Below, piece after piece: positions 18,179-27,535 of a stretch of 64,000 nucleotides of DNA. The stretch is from positions 1 through 64,000 of the forward strand of contig CADCBB010000005.1 of the NCBI GenBank assembly GCA_902799555.1, written 5' to 3'. A program made the position numbers and the translations under genes. The notes beneath the pieces were generated by a model that was given only the letters and a program-made list of their open reading frames with translations, did no database searches and had not been told where the DNA came from. How positions within the stretch are numbered: position 1 is the first letter of the stretch; each line of letters begins with the position of its first letter. Origin of the DNA: an uncultured Bacteroidales bacterium. GTDB taxonomy: Bacteria; Bacteroidota; Bacteroidia; Bacteroidales; Paludibacteraceae.

Positions 18179-19261
18179 ATGTCAAATAACAAATATACAA
18201 TGTCCAATGAATTAGGTGCGTCGGCTACCAAGCGTAACTCGGCGCATATGTTACCGGTATGTGACTGGTTGAGTGACCTGCCGGAGAATACACGACTCAC
18301 TGACCTGATTGAGGTGCAGTTCAAAAATACAAGAAAGGGTTATTTCCACAATGCCGCTAACTTGCCCTTGGAGAAAGGCGTTAACGTAGTTGTGGAAGCA
18401 AATCCGGGATATGATGTAGGCGAAGTGGTACTGACCGGTAAGTTGGTAGAACTGCAAATCAAGAAGAATAAGATCGACGCTTCCCGTTATGAGATTCGTC
18501 AAGTGATCCGTATTGCTACCGAGGAAGACCTGCAGCGTGCGGCAGAGGCGCATGCGCGCGAGCATCAGACGATGATTAAAGCGCGTGAACTGGCTAAATC
18601 GCTGGGCTTGGAGATGAAGATAGGGGATGTAGAGTTCCAAGGAGACGGATCAAAAGCCATCTTCTTCTATATCGCCGACGGCCGTGTTGATTTCCGTCAA
18701 CTGATCAAGGTGTATGCCGAGACCTTCCGTATTCGTGTGGAGATGAAGCAGATCGGTGCACGTCAAGAAGCAGGACGTATAGGGGGAACCGGACCGTGCG
18801 GTCGTGAGTTATGTTGTTCGACCTGGATGATCAATTTCTCGTCCGTAGGTACCGGCGCAGCGCGTCTGCAGAATATATCGCCTAACCCGCAGAAGTTAGC
18901 CGGAATGTGCGCGAAACTCAAGTGCTGTCTCAATTATGAAGTGCCGGTTTATGAGGATGCTTCGAAACTGTTACCGAATCGTCATATCGAATTGGAGACC
19001 CAAGAGGCTACCTGGTATTTCTTCGCTTCCGATCCTTTGGCAGGTACCGTTACTTATTCGTCTGACCCGCAGAAGGGAGTGAACTTGACCGTTCTCTCCG
19101 CTGCACGCGCTCATGAGATCATAGCCATGAACCGACGGGGCGAGAAACCCGCCACGCTGGAAGGAAACAAGTCCGCGGTGGTTGAGATCGGATACCAGAC
19201 AGGACATGGGGATGTCACACGTTTTGACCACAAAAAGAAAAAACACCATAACAGACGATGA
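18179..19261 (+). CDS. PSP1-domain protein (RicT/YaaT-like)
   Basis: The 360-residue cytoplasmic protein has the PSP1 C-terminal domain with two cysteine clusters, GPCGRELCCS (about residue 203) and MCAKLKCCLNYE (about 240). In B. subtilis RicT such cysteines take part in an iron-sulfur-bound complex controlling RNA processing. The function in Bacteroidota is not established. The basic tail ends in KKKKHHNRR. It directly follows holB and overlaps gldH by 4 bp. Confidence 0.85.
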   Translation: MSNNKYTMSNELGASATKRNSAHMLPVCDWLSDLPENTRLTDLIEVQFKNTRKGYFHNAANLPLEKGVNVVVEANPGYDVGEVVLTGKLVELQIKKNKIDASRYEIRQVIRIATEEDLQRAAEAHAREHQTMIKARELAKSLGLEMKIGDVEFQGDGSKAIFFYIADGRVDFRQLIKVYAETFRIRVEMKQIGARQEAGRIGGTGPCGRELCCSTWMINFSSVGTGAARLQNISPNPQKLAGMCAKLKCCLNYEVPVYEDASKLLPNRHIELETQEATWYFFASDPLAGTVTYSSDPQKGVNLTVLSAARAHEIIAMNRRGEKPATLEGNKSAVVEIGYQTGHGDVTRFDHKKKKHHNRR

Positions 19262-19710
19262 GAAAATTACTGTTTTTGGCAGCCTTGGCGCTCGCACTTA
19301 CTGCTTGCCGTCAGGATATCGTATTTAGTCAATTTGTCTCGATTCCATCGGGAGAATGGCATGTGGATTCGGTGGCGCAATTTAATTATCAGATACCCGA
19401 TAAAAAGGTTGGCTACCAAGTGCTGGTCTATGTGCGCCATACGGAACGCTATCCCTATCAGAACATGTGGCTCTTCCTGGATAACGGAACGCAACGCGAT
19501 ACGATCGAGTTCTACTTGGCAGATGATCGTGGACAATGGCTCGGAGATAAGCATCACGGATTCATTGAAATGCCCGTTCTCATCGAGCAAAATTACCATT
19601 TTCCGGATACCGGCAGGTACTACATGGCGATTCAGCACGGCATGCGGGATAGTCTATTACGCGGAGTGACAGATATAGGTGTAGAGATAAAACGAAATGG
19701 GCAAGAATAA
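19258..19710 (+). CDS. gldH: Gliding-motility lipoprotein GldH
   Basis: The 150-residue lipoprotein has lipobox LTAC (Cys at residue 17) followed by a beta-rich domain. The size, the [14 protein letters not shown] segment and the position just after the PSP1 gene match GldH of Bacteroidota, an envelope lipoprotein associated with gliding and type IX secretion. Along with gldB and the T9SS sorting domain encoded at 54 kb, it supports an active T9SS in this organism. It overlaps trmB by 14 bp. Confidence 0.85.
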   Translation: MRKLLFLAALALALTACRQDIVFSQFVSIPSGEWHVDSVAQFNYQIPDKKVGYQVLVYVRHTERYPYQNMWLFLDNGTQRDTIEFYLADDRGQWLGDKHHGFIEMPVLIEQNYHFPDTGRYYMAIQHGMRDSLLRGVTDIGVEIKRNGQE

Positions 19711-20440
19711 GCTGAAGAAATTTGCGGAGATGGAGACCTTCTCCAATGTCTTCCAACCTCCGTATGACCCGTCGATGGTAGGACATTGGCGGGAGCGTTA
19801 TTTCCATAACGACCGTCCTATTGTGCTAGAGTTGGGTTGCGGACGCGGCGAATATACGGTAGGTCTGGCTCAGAAATATCCTGATAAGAACTTCATCGGA
19901 GTGGACATCAAAGGTGCGCGCATGTGGGCAGGCGCCAAACAGGCGGAGCAGGCTGGCTTGAAGAATGTGGCGTTTCTGCGTACGCAGATCGAGTTCATTA
20001 CGAACTTCTTCGCCGTCGATGAGATAGATGAGATATGGATCACGTTCTGTGACCCCCAGATGAAAAAAGCCACTAAACGGCTTACGAGTACATATTTCAT
20101 GCAACGCTATCAGCAGATCATGAAACCGAACGGCCTCATCCATCTCAAGACCGATAGCCCGTTCCTCTATACCTATACGATGGAGATGCTGCGGCTCAAC
20201 CCTTATCTCGTCCTCTGTTCCACGGATGACCTATATGGCAAAAGTACCGATGGAGTCGAGCTTTTTGACGATGCGAAAGCGCTGCAGACGCATTATGAGA
20301 AGCAATGGTTAGACCGCGGTTTCGCGATCAAGTATATCGAGTGGCAACTCGTTCCTCTTACTTCTTTCGAGGAACCGACAATCGAGATAGAACATGACTC
20401 CTATCGCTCCTACGGTCGCAATTACCAAGTTACTGACTAA
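19697..20440 (+). CDS. trmB: tRNA (guanine-N7-)-methyltransferase
   Basis: The 247-residue product shows the SAM-binding motif [12 protein letters not shown] (about residues 37-48), then [12 protein letters not shown] and the [16 protein letters not shown] region typical of TrmB (canonical form is FPDPWPKKRH; here [12 protein letters not shown]). It methylates G46 in the variable loop of tRNA. It overlaps gldH at the start and is followed by a TonB-dependent receptor after 13 bp. Confidence 0.9.
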   Translation: MGKNKLKKFAEMETFSNVFQPPYDPSMVGHWRERYFHNDRPIVLELGCGRGEYTVGLAQKYPDKNFIGVDIKGARMWAGAKQAEQAGLKNVAFLRTQIEFITNFFAVDEIDEIWITFCDPQMKKATKRLTSTYFMQRYQQIMKPNGLIHLKTDSPFLYTYTMEMLRLNPYLVLCSTDDLYGKSTDGVELFDDAKALQTHYEKQWLDRGFAIKYIEWQLVPLTSFEEPTIEIEHDSYRSYGRNYQVTD

Positions 20441-20453
20441 AGACAATGATCAA

Positions 20454-22676
20454 ATGAAGCGTATTTTGTTCATATTGTTTTTGGCGTTGACCACTTGTCT
20501 GCAAGCGCAGATAAGCGGTGTGGTGCTGGATGAGAAGGGAGAACCGTTGGTAGGCGCAAATGTCTATTGGGCGGGTACATCGACGGGTGTGGCGACGGAT
20601 TTTGAAGGACAGTTTACCTTGATGCCGGTCAAGACGACGAATCGTCTGGTAGCTTCTTTCGTAGGCTGCCATAACGACACGATAGCAGTCATGAACCGTG
20701 CTCCGCTGACAATCGTGCTGGTTGACGAAGCGGTGCTGGACGAGGTGACGATCACGGAACGCAAGTTGGGGGTACTGAAGAGTCGCAGTTCGGCTTTTGA
20801 CACGCAGACGATCGGTACGGAAGAGTTATGCCGCGCGGCATGCTGCAACCTGAGCGAAGCGTTTGAGACCAATGCATCGGTGGATGTCGCTTATTCGGAT
20901 GCGGCTACGGGCGCCAAGCAGATACGTCTGTTGGGCTTGAGCGGCACCTATGTGCAGTTAATTCAGGAGAACACGCCTGCTGTGCGTGGTCTGGCGCAGA
21001 ATTTCGGTCTGGAGTATATACCCGGACCCTGGATGAGTTCGATCCAGGTAAGTAAGGGTACCTCGTCTGTCATCAACGGCTATGAGGCCACTTCCGGACA
21101 GATCAATGTAGAGTTACTCAAACCTAATACGCAGAATCCGCTGGCGGTCAACCTGATGTTCAATAGCGAACTGATGGCGGAGGCGAATATCATGGGCGGA
21201 TGGCAGTTGAAAGACCATCTCTATACCGGTCTTTTGGCGCATTATGGCGGTAGTTATATGGGCATGGACGAGAATCATGATTCGTTTGCCGATATGCCGA
21301 AGGTGCAGAACGCGAATCTTGCCAACAGATGGTTCTACAAGCATGGTAATTATACCTTCCAGGCGTTTGTGCGCGGACTCTATGACCGCAGACGTGCCGG
21401 ACAAATTGCGCATCATGCGGATACGATCGATAACCCGTATTTAATCAACCTCAACACCTGGCGTGTGGAAGGATTTCTAAAGAACGGCTATGTGTTTGAC
21501 GAAGAGAGCGGTTCATCAGTGGCCTTGATCACGGCCGTCAGTTACCATGATTTGAATAACCGATACGGTCTGCGTAACTGGGCGGCGAACCAACTGAACG
21601 TCTATGTCAATGCACTCTATCAGGGGAATTTTGAAGGCGGCGGACTGATCGATAACGACCACCGTCTTAGTGCCGGTCTGAGCGTGAATGTGGATAAGTA
21701 CGGTGAGCGGTTAGCGCTTAGCGGATTAGCGCTTAATCTCGACCGTCTGGAAGCGGTGCCGGGCATTTTTGCGGAGTACAGTTTCAAGTACGCAGATATG
21801 CTATCGTTGGTAGCGGGTGTACGTGCCGATTACTCAACGCGGTACGGGTTCTTCTTCACCCCGCGTATGAATATCCGTTATACGCCGTTCGAATGGTGGA
21901 CCTTACGGGCCAGTGCCGGTATGGGGTATCGCAGTCCGAATACGATCGCTGATAATGCGTTTATCTTACCTTCGAGCCGTACGCCTCATCTGACAGAAGA
22001 TATCCGGCAAGAAAGGGCAGTGAACACGGGTCTGAGTACCACGTTTTATATCCCGATGGGCAGTAAGCAGCTGCAGTTGTCGGCAGAGTATTATTACACG
22101 TATTTTATGAACTCGCTCATCGTGGATATGGATCGTGACAAACATGCAGTTTATATCTATAACCAGACGGATATACCGAATGCCAAATCGTTTGCGCATT
22201 GTGCACAAGTGGAAGCCTCGATGGAGGTGCTGCGCGGTTGGACCTGGACCGCTGCTTTCCGTTGGACGGATGTGGAGCAGACGACCTTTAACAGTACGAC
22301 GAATCGCTATGAGTTACGTCCCAAGGCTTTGACGAACCGTTTCAAGGGTGTCATCACGACCAGTTACCAGACGCCGCTTAAGAAATGGCAATTCGATGTA
22401 ACGGCGCAGTTCAACGGCGTGAGTCGTATGCCGGATGGGTTTGAGACACCGTTCACCTGGTATCCGCAACTCATGGCGCAAATCACCAAATATTGGCGTA
22501 CCTGCAGCCTGTATGTAGGCGCAGAGAATATGACGAACTTCCGACAAGATCATCCTATAATCGACTCTTTTCATCCCTTCGGCCCGGATTTCGATGCCTC
22601 CATGGTTTGCGGTCCTACGGCGGGTTGGAAAATATATGTCGGTTTCCGGTATGACCTGGAGAGGCCGGAAGAGTAA
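20454..22676 (+). CDS. TonB-dependent outer-membrane receptor
   Basis: The 740-residue protein has a signal peptide (to about residue 18), a CarboxypepD_reg-like domain starting ISGVVLDEKGEPLVGANVYW, a plug with KQIRLLGLSGTYVQLIQ and a C-terminal beta barrel ending in an aromatic-rich strand (YVGFRYDLERPEE). The plug resembles BtuB/metal-type receptors more than SusC. The substrate is not evident and there is no riboswitch in front of it. I chose ATG 20454, which follows trmB by 13 bp; the frame is open to 20394 but that would overlap trmB and remove the signal peptide. Confidence 0.85.
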   Translation: MKRILFILFLALTTCLQAQISGVVLDEKGEPLVGANVYWAGTSTGVATDFEGQFTLMPVKTTNRLVASFVGCHNDTIAVMNRAPLTIVLVDEAVLDEVTITERKLGVLKSRSSAFDTQTIGTEELCRAACCNLSEAFETNASVDVAYSDAATGAKQIRLLGLSGTYVQLIQENTPAVRGLAQNFGLEYIPGPWMSSIQVSKGTSSVINGYEATSGQINVELLKPNTQNPLAVNLMFNSELMAEANIMGGWQLKDHLYTGLLAHYGGSYMGMDENHDSFADMPKVQNANLANRWFYKHGNYTFQAFVRGLYDRRRAGQIAHHADTIDNPYLINLNTWRVEGFLKNGYVFDEESGSSVALITAVSYHDLNNRYGLRNWAANQLNVYVNALYQGNFEGGGLIDNDHRLSAGLSVNVDKYGERLALSGLALNLDRLEAVPGIFAEYSFKYADMLSLVAGVRADYSTRYGFFFTPRMNIRYTPFEWWTLRASAGMGYRSPNTIADNAFILPSSRTPHLTEDIRQERAVNTGLSTTFYIPMGSKQLQLSAEYYYTYFMNSLIVDMDRDKHAVYIYNQTDIPNAKSFAHCAQVEASMEVLRGWTWTAAFRWTDVEQTTFNSTTNRYELRPKALTNRFKGVITTSYQTPLKKWQFDVTAQFNGVSRMPDGFETPFTWYPQLMAQITKYWRTCSLYVGAENMTNFRQDHPIIDSFHPFGPDFDASMVCGPTAGWKIYVGFRYDLERPEE

Positions 22677-22690
22677 ATAACATTTATTAA

Positions 22691-22764
22691 TCATTACGGG
22701 GTGCTTCGGCTGAGAATAAACCCTTGGAACTTAGGCGGGTAATGCCGTCAAAGGAAAAAAATGA
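22691..22764 (+). ncRNA. TPP (THI-box) riboswitch, compact form
   Basis: All the conserved THI-box segments occur in order: ACGGGGTGC (22695-22703), GCTGAGA (22709-22715), ACCC (22720-22723), the P4/P5 region AACTTAGGCGGGTAATGCCG (22728-22747) and AAAGGAA. P3 is reduced to GC closed by a cUUCGg tetraloop (22703-22710). P1 would pair TCATT (22691-22695) with AATGA (22760-22764), which includes the AUG of the next gene. TPP binding would then block translation directly; this pairing is inferred. The TonB-dependent receptor behind it is a predicted thiamine or thiamine-precursor receptor. Confidence 0.9.
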
Positions 22765-24956
22765 AAAAAAAATCTATTCGTATTGCATGCGTGTGTGCAT
22801 GCGTACTTCTTAATGTAAACGCGTACGTACGTGCGCAAGTGATTAACGAGTCATTCGAAGAGGACACGCTGACGATCATCGGTCGCGATATAGCCGATAT
22901 AGTGGTCAGTGCGCCGGTAACGCAAGCGACTATCAGCAAGCAGGAGGTGAAGTATGCGGAACTGAACCGAGACAACACGGGGCAGAACTTACCGATCTTG
23001 CTGAGCAAGACCCCCTCGTTGGTAACAACCAGCGATGACGGTCTGGGCGTGGGGTACACCTATTTTCGCGTACGCGGTAGTGATCACACCCGTATTAATA
23101 TGACCATCAACGAGGTGCCGCTCAATGATGCGGAGAGCCAAACGGTCTTCTGGGTGAATATGACGGATATCAGTTCATCCATCACTAAACTTGATGTGCA
23201 ACGCGGTATAGGTACGAGTTCCAACGGCGGTAGCAGTTTTGGAGCCAGCATCAATATATCCACGATCGATGCACAACAGGCCAATGTACAAGATACAAAG
23301 GGACCTGTGCGGGGTGAGTTGAGTTTCAACGGTGGTATGTACAACACGTTCCGCGAGATGGCAAAGATCGATGCCTACTGGGGCGACAAGAACAGCGATA
23401 AGGGTGCATGGCATGTCGGCGGACGATTCAGTAAGGTTAACTCGGACGGATATATCGACCGCGCATTCTCGGATCTATTCAGTTATCAAGCTCAGTTAGG
23501 TTGGCAGAACAGCAAGACTGCGGTTAACCTGCTTTCCTTCGGCGGCAAAGAGAAGACGTATCTGGCATGGAATGGTCTGACCCGCGAGGATATAGAGGTG
23601 AACAGGCGTCAGAACAGCGCCGGGGCTTTTCTTGATGCTAACGGCAACGTGCAATACTACCGCAACGAGACCGATAATTATCAGCAACACCATGTGCATC
23701 TGAATGTAACCCATCGGTTCAACTCGCATTGGAGTTTGAATGCGACCGGGCATTATACCTTCGGTACCGGCTATTGGGAGACGTTTGACTCCTGGTATCT
23801 GCTCGGTATTGCGCAGAAAGGTCTTCGTAACCATTTCTACGGTGGCATCCTCAGCGCTAAATATATCCATGAGAAAGTCGATGTGCAGGCAGGTATTGCG
23901 CTTAATAATTACAACGGAACGCTGTACGGCAATATTGACCAGAACTTTGGGACTGATTTCAAGGAGTACTATTTGGGTTTCGGCGATAAATTAGACGGCA
24001 ACATATATGCAAAAGCCAACTGGCGCGTGTTGCACCGCGGCAAAGAGAAGTTGACGCTCTACGGCGATTTGCAATACCGCTTGGTGAACCATCATATCTA
24101 CGGCGATAACGATAATAGTACCGTTCCGGGATACCGCGTGAAGATCGAAGAGCAGCATATCTGGCATTTCTTCAATCCGAAAGCGGGTCTGACGTACGAC
24201 AATGGCGGTCACCGTCTGTCAGCTACCTTTGCGTTAGCTAACCGCGAGCCGGCACGAACGAATTTCACCAACCGTCAAGAGGGCGAAGCAATGCCCAAAC
24301 CGGAGAAGTTGTTTGACTATGAGTTGGGGTATCATTACACTTCGGCAGGAGTGACCCAAAGCGGTTATGCTATCCCTTGGCATATCGGCCTTAACCTCTA
24401 TTTCATGGATTATAAAGACCAGCTTGTGCTGACGGGTGAGATCAACAGTATAGCTATTTTCCTGACGAAGAACGTCGATAAATCGTACCGGACAGGCGCG
24501 GAGTTGCAGTTTGGTGTGGACTGGACGAAATGGTTCAGTTGGAGCGGCACGCTGACCTGGAGTCGCAATAAATGGTTAGACGGAAACAGATGGAGGACGA
24601 TCTCTTTCTCGCCGGATTGGATTGCAGGGAACATCTTCTCATTCCATGCCGCGGGATTCAATGCGGAGCTGCAAACGAGCGTGATCAGTAAGCAGTTCTT
24701 AGCGAATAACGAGGATCCGAACGCTACGCTGAAAGCTTACACCGTTACAAACCTGAACATGCAATACCTTCTGCCAACGAAGCAATTCAAACACTGCCCG
24801 GACATAACGATCAAATGTCAGGTGAATAATCTCTTCAACGCCATGTACGAGAGCAACGGCTATGTCTATCATGACGCATGGTCAGGAAGCGACATCGCCT
24901 ATTTCATGCCGCAGGCGGGTATCAACGTACACGCAGGGTTTGTCGTACAATGGTAG
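22761..24956 (+). CDS. TPP-riboswitch-controlled TonB-dependent receptor (predicted thiamine receptor)
   Basis: The 731-residue outer-membrane receptor has an N-terminal signal peptide (to about residue 25). It lacks a CarboxypepD_reg domain and goes straight to a plug with LSKTPSLVTTSDDGLGVGYTYFRVRG-type features (about residues 75-100) and GTSSNGGSSFGASINI (about 150), then a 22-strand-type barrel ending in HAGFVVQW. By itself the protein looks like a FecA-type receptor. The TPP riboswitch before it makes thiamine or a precursor the likely substrate, as proposed for the OMR1 receptors of Bacteroidota. No PnuT-like inner-membrane partner lies next to it. Its last 35 bp overlap the convergent gene at 24922. 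Confidence 0.85.
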   Translation: MKKKSIRIACVCACVLLNVNAYVRAQVINESFEEDTLTIIGRDIADIVVSAPVTQATISKQEVKYAELNRDNTGQNLPILLSKTPSLVTTSDDGLGVGYTYFRVRGSDHTRINMTINEVPLNDAESQTVFWVNMTDISSSITKLDVQRGIGTSSNGGSSFGASINISTIDAQQANVQDTKGPVRGELSFNGGMYNTFREMAKIDAYWGDKNSDKGAWHVGGRFSKVNSDGYIDRAFSDLFSYQAQLGWQNSKTAVNLLSFGGKEKTYLAWNGLTREDIEVNRRQNSAGAFLDANGNVQYYRNETDNYQQHHVHLNVTHRFNSHWSLNATGHYTFGTGYWETFDSWYLLGIAQKGLRNHFYGGILSAKYIHEKVDVQAGIALNNYNGTLYGNIDQNFGTDFKEYYLGFGDKLDGNIYAKANWRVLHRGKEKLTLYGDLQYRLVNHHIYGDNDNSTVPGYRVKIEEQHIWHFFNPKAGLTYDNGGHRLSATFALANREPARTNFTNRQEGEAMPKPEKLFDYELGYHYTSAGVTQSGYAIPWHIGLNLYFMDYKDQLVLTGEINSIAIFLTKNVDKSYRTGAELQFGVDWTKWFSWSGTLTWSRNKWLDGNRWRTISFSPDWIAGNIFSFHAAGFNAELQTSVISKQFLANNEDPNATLKAYTVTNLNMQYLLPTKQFKHCPDITIKCQVNNLFNAMYESNGYVYHDAWSGSDIAYFMPQAGINVHAGFVVQW

Positions 24957-25416
24957 CACCTAACCAGGCAAGGAGAATAATGCCGGTCGGAATCCAGACG
25001 AACAAGTTCGCGGAAATTTGAAATTTGAAATCTAAAATTTGGAATATATTCCCTACTGCTATCCATATCGCCACCAATGCAAAGCCGATCAGCATCGCTG
25101 TGAACGTACGCAGGTCGAATAGATGACGATAAACGAGGTATATCCAAACAGGGAGGATCAGGAAAAGTACGGATGGCAGCCAATAAGCGGCGATGCCTAA
25201 TAGTACTGCAACCTGAAAACTGGGTACTACGGCATTCTCATGACGCTTGATATGCGTGAGAAGGAGAGCCGAGATGAGGCATACTATCCCGGGGATATAA
25301 TTGTACATTGTAAATTGTACATTGTACATTTCCCAAAGAACCATACCGCCTGCTGCCAGCAGCCAAAAGACTACCGGCAACAGGTGGTATAATATTTCTT
25401 GCGTCTGACGTTTCAT
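24922..25416 (-). CDS. Hypothetical polytopic membrane protein
   Basis: The 164-residue product has about five hydrophobic segments and no motif I recognise. Two stretches are encoded by low-complexity DNA: MYNVQFTMYN (about residues 30-39, from 25300-25331) and ILDFKFQIS (about 126-134, from 25012-25050), which lie in predicted loops. Its start overlaps the stop of the M3 peptidase gene (TAATG), making it the last gene of the ileS operon. Its 3' end overlaps the convergent TonB receptor by 35 bp. Confidence 0.7.
   Translation of the reverse strand: MKRQTQEILYHLLPVVFWLLAAGGMVLWEMYNVQFTMYNYIPGIVCLISALLLTHIKRHENAVVPSFQVAVLLGIAAYWLPSVLFLILPVWIYLVYRHLFDLRTFTAMLIGFALVAIWIAVGNIFQILDFKFQISANLFVWIPTGIILLAWLGATIVRQTLRVR
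25012..25050. repeat. Low-complexity AAATTTGAAA tract inside a coding region
   Basis: Imperfect repeats of AAATTTG/AAATCTA lie within the gene for the 164-residue membrane protein and are translated in frame. Confidence 0.6.
25300..25331. repeat. TTGTACA/TTGTAAA tract inside a coding region
   Basis: Four imperfect copies of a roughly 8-bp unit (ATTGTACA or ATTGTAAA) lie within the same membrane-protein gene and encode a short tyrosine/asparagine-rich stretch. Confidence 0.65.
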
Positions 25417-27515
25417 TAGTCGATGAAACCTTTGCGACGCAGCAGGTTCTTCGGATCGGCCTCTTTACCGCGGAACTCGATATACAGTTCCTGTGCATCG
25501 CGCGTACCGCCTTGCTCCAGCAAGTGGCGGAAACGTTTGGCTGTCTCGGGTTCGAAGAGGTTTCCGGTCTCTTTGAAAGCAGCAAAAGCGTCTGCATCCA
25601 GCACCGCTGCCCAGGTGTAGCTATAATAACCGGCTTCGTAGCCTGTCGTAAAGATATGGTTGTAGAAAGTCGGACGATAACGCACGATGATCTCGTCGAT
25701 CATGCCCATCTTCGCCAGACTCTTGGCTTCAAACGCATTCACGTCTAGGCCTTCTGCGGTTGTTAACTCATGGAAATCCATATCGAGGATAGAAGCGCTT
25801 AGTAACTCGGTCGTTACAAAACCCTGATTGAACTTACCGGCTGCGTTGATCTTGGCAATCAGTTCATCGGGGATCACTTCGCCGGTCTGATAATGGAACG
25901 CATAGGTCTTCAGTACCTCGGGTTCATATGCATAGTTCTCCATGAATTGGCTCGGTAACTCGACGAAATCACGCGGGGTGTTCGTACCGCTGAGGCTCTT
26001 ATAATGGGCTTTGCTCAACAGGCCGTGTAAAGCATGACCGAACTCATGGAAGAGGGTCTCCACATCGTCCATCGAGAGCAACGAGGGGTTTCCGGCAGTC
26101 GGTTTATTGAAGTTACCTACGTTGATGATCACCGGACGATGATCCACGCCTTCGGCGTCGATATACTGTGGCAAGATATTATTCATCCATGCGCCCGGAC
26201 GTTTGCCTGCACGCGGGAAATAGTCGGTGTAGAGGATGCCTACCAGCGAACCGTCGGCTTCGGTTACTTTGAAGACTTCTACCTCTTTGTTATAAACCGG
26301 CATGTTCTCCAATTTCTCGAACTGTACGCCGTATAACTTGGTAGCTACACCGAACGCACCCTTGCGTACGTTGTCCAACTCGAAGTATGGCTTGATCTCC
26401 TCTTCATCCAATGCATATTTGGCTTTGCGCAGTTTCTCGGCATAGAACCACCAGTCCCAGGGTTGGAGTTTCTCACCCGGGTAGTCTTGCTCGAGCAACT
26501 CCTGCAAAGCTGCCGCCTCACGTTTGGCAGCCTCCAAGGACGGTGCCCAAACGGATGCGAGGAAAGCATCTACGGTCTGATGGTTCTTTGCCATGCAGTC
26601 CGCCAGGATATAGTCCGCCGGGTTGTCATAACCGAACAGTTTAGCTTTCTCGATACGCAACTCCATCTCACGCAGGATGACAGCTTTGTTATCATTGGCG
26701 TTGTCATGGTTGCCGCGTGTGGTATAGTCTATCAGCAACTGTTTGCGCAGGTCGCGGTTCTCGCAGTACTGCAGCACCGGCGTGAAGGACGTACGCTTCG
26801 GCGTGAAGAGCCACTCGCCCGGATGACCGGCTGCGGTCGCTTCTTCGGCTGCAGCGGCTTTGGCGCTCTCCGGCAGACCCTTTAACAATGCCTCATCGGT
26901 GACAAAACGTTTCACGTCATCGCTATTGGTCTCAGCCACTACGTTATTACCGAACTGCAGGGACAGCAGACTCAGTTCTTTGTTGATCTCTTTAAGACGC
27001 TCTTTCTGCTCTTGAGGCAGGTTAGCGCCGTTATCCGCAAAATGCTTGTAGGTCTCGGTCAGCAGACGCATCTGTTCGGGGTTCAGACCCAGGTGCTCCC
27101 GTTGGTCATAGACGAACTTAACGCGTTTGAACAGCGCCTCATTGAGGATGATACCGTCACTCAGGTCACTCAGCATCGGACTCACTTGCTCGGCAATCTC
27201 GTTCATCTCGTCGTTACCGTCTGCTTCCAGCACGTTGAAGAATACACCTACCACGCGATCCAAGAGCAAACCGGTACGATCGAGTGCCACAATCGTGTTC
27301 TCAAAAGTCGGTTCCGCTTCGTTATTCACGATCGCTTCTACCTCTGCCTGGTTCTGACGGATAGCCTCTTCGAATGCCGGCATGTAGTGCGCTAACTTGA
27401 TTTGATCAAAGGCCGGTACACCGTACGGCGTGTTCGGCTGCTCCAACAAAGGGTTGGTTTTGTTACATGCTAATAAACTCATAGCAATAACTCCTAATAA
27501 AATCGTTTTTTTCAT
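25416..27515 (-). CDS. dcp: M3 family peptidyl-dipeptidase, lipoprotein
   Basis: The roughly 699-residue zinc metallopeptidase has the catalytic motif HEFGHALH near residue 485, in a DVETLFHEFGHALHGLLS context as in Dcp/oligopeptidase A. The N-terminus is a lipoprotein signal (LLAC at about residue 15), so it is exported, unlike the cytoplasmic E. coli enzyme. Dcp releases C-terminal dipeptides from short peptides. The frame is open to a GTG at 27539, but the ATG at 27515 gives a clean signal peptide. It follows the AsmA-like gene by about 20 bp. Confidence 0.92.
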   Translation of the reverse strand: MKKTILLGVIAMSLLACNKTNPLLEQPNTPYGVPAFDQIKLAHYMPAFEEAIRQNQAEVEAIVNNEAEPTFENTIVALDRTGLLLDRVVGVFFNVLEADGNDEMNEIAEQVSPMLSDLSDGIILNEALFKRVKFVYDQREHLGLNPEQMRLLTETYKHFADNGANLPQEQKERLKEINKELSLLSLQFGNNVVAETNSDDVKRFVTDEALLKGLPESAKAAAAEEATAAGHPGEWLFTPKRTSFTPVLQYCENRDLRKQLLIDYTTRGNHDNANDNKAVILREMELRIEKAKLFGYDNPADYILADCMAKNHQTVDAFLASVWAPSLEAAKREAAALQELLEQDYPGEKLQPWDWWFYAEKLRKAKYALDEEEIKPYFELDNVRKGAFGVATKLYGVQFEKLENMPVYNKEVEVFKVTEADGSLVGILYTDYFPRAGKRPGAWMNNILPQYIDAEGVDHRPVIINVGNFNKPTAGNPSLLSMDDVETLFHEFGHALHGLLSKAHYKSLSGTNTPRDFVELPSQFMENYAYEPEVLKTYAFHYQTGEVIPDELIAKINAAGKFNQGFVTTELLSASILDMDFHELTTAEGLDVNAFEAKSLAKMGMIDEIIVRYRPTFYNHIFTTGYEAGYYSYTWAAVLDADAFAAFKETGNLFEPETAKRFRHLLEQGGTRDAQELYIEFRGKEADPKNLLRRKGFID

Positions 27516-27535
27516 AACTATTAACCTTTCACTTT

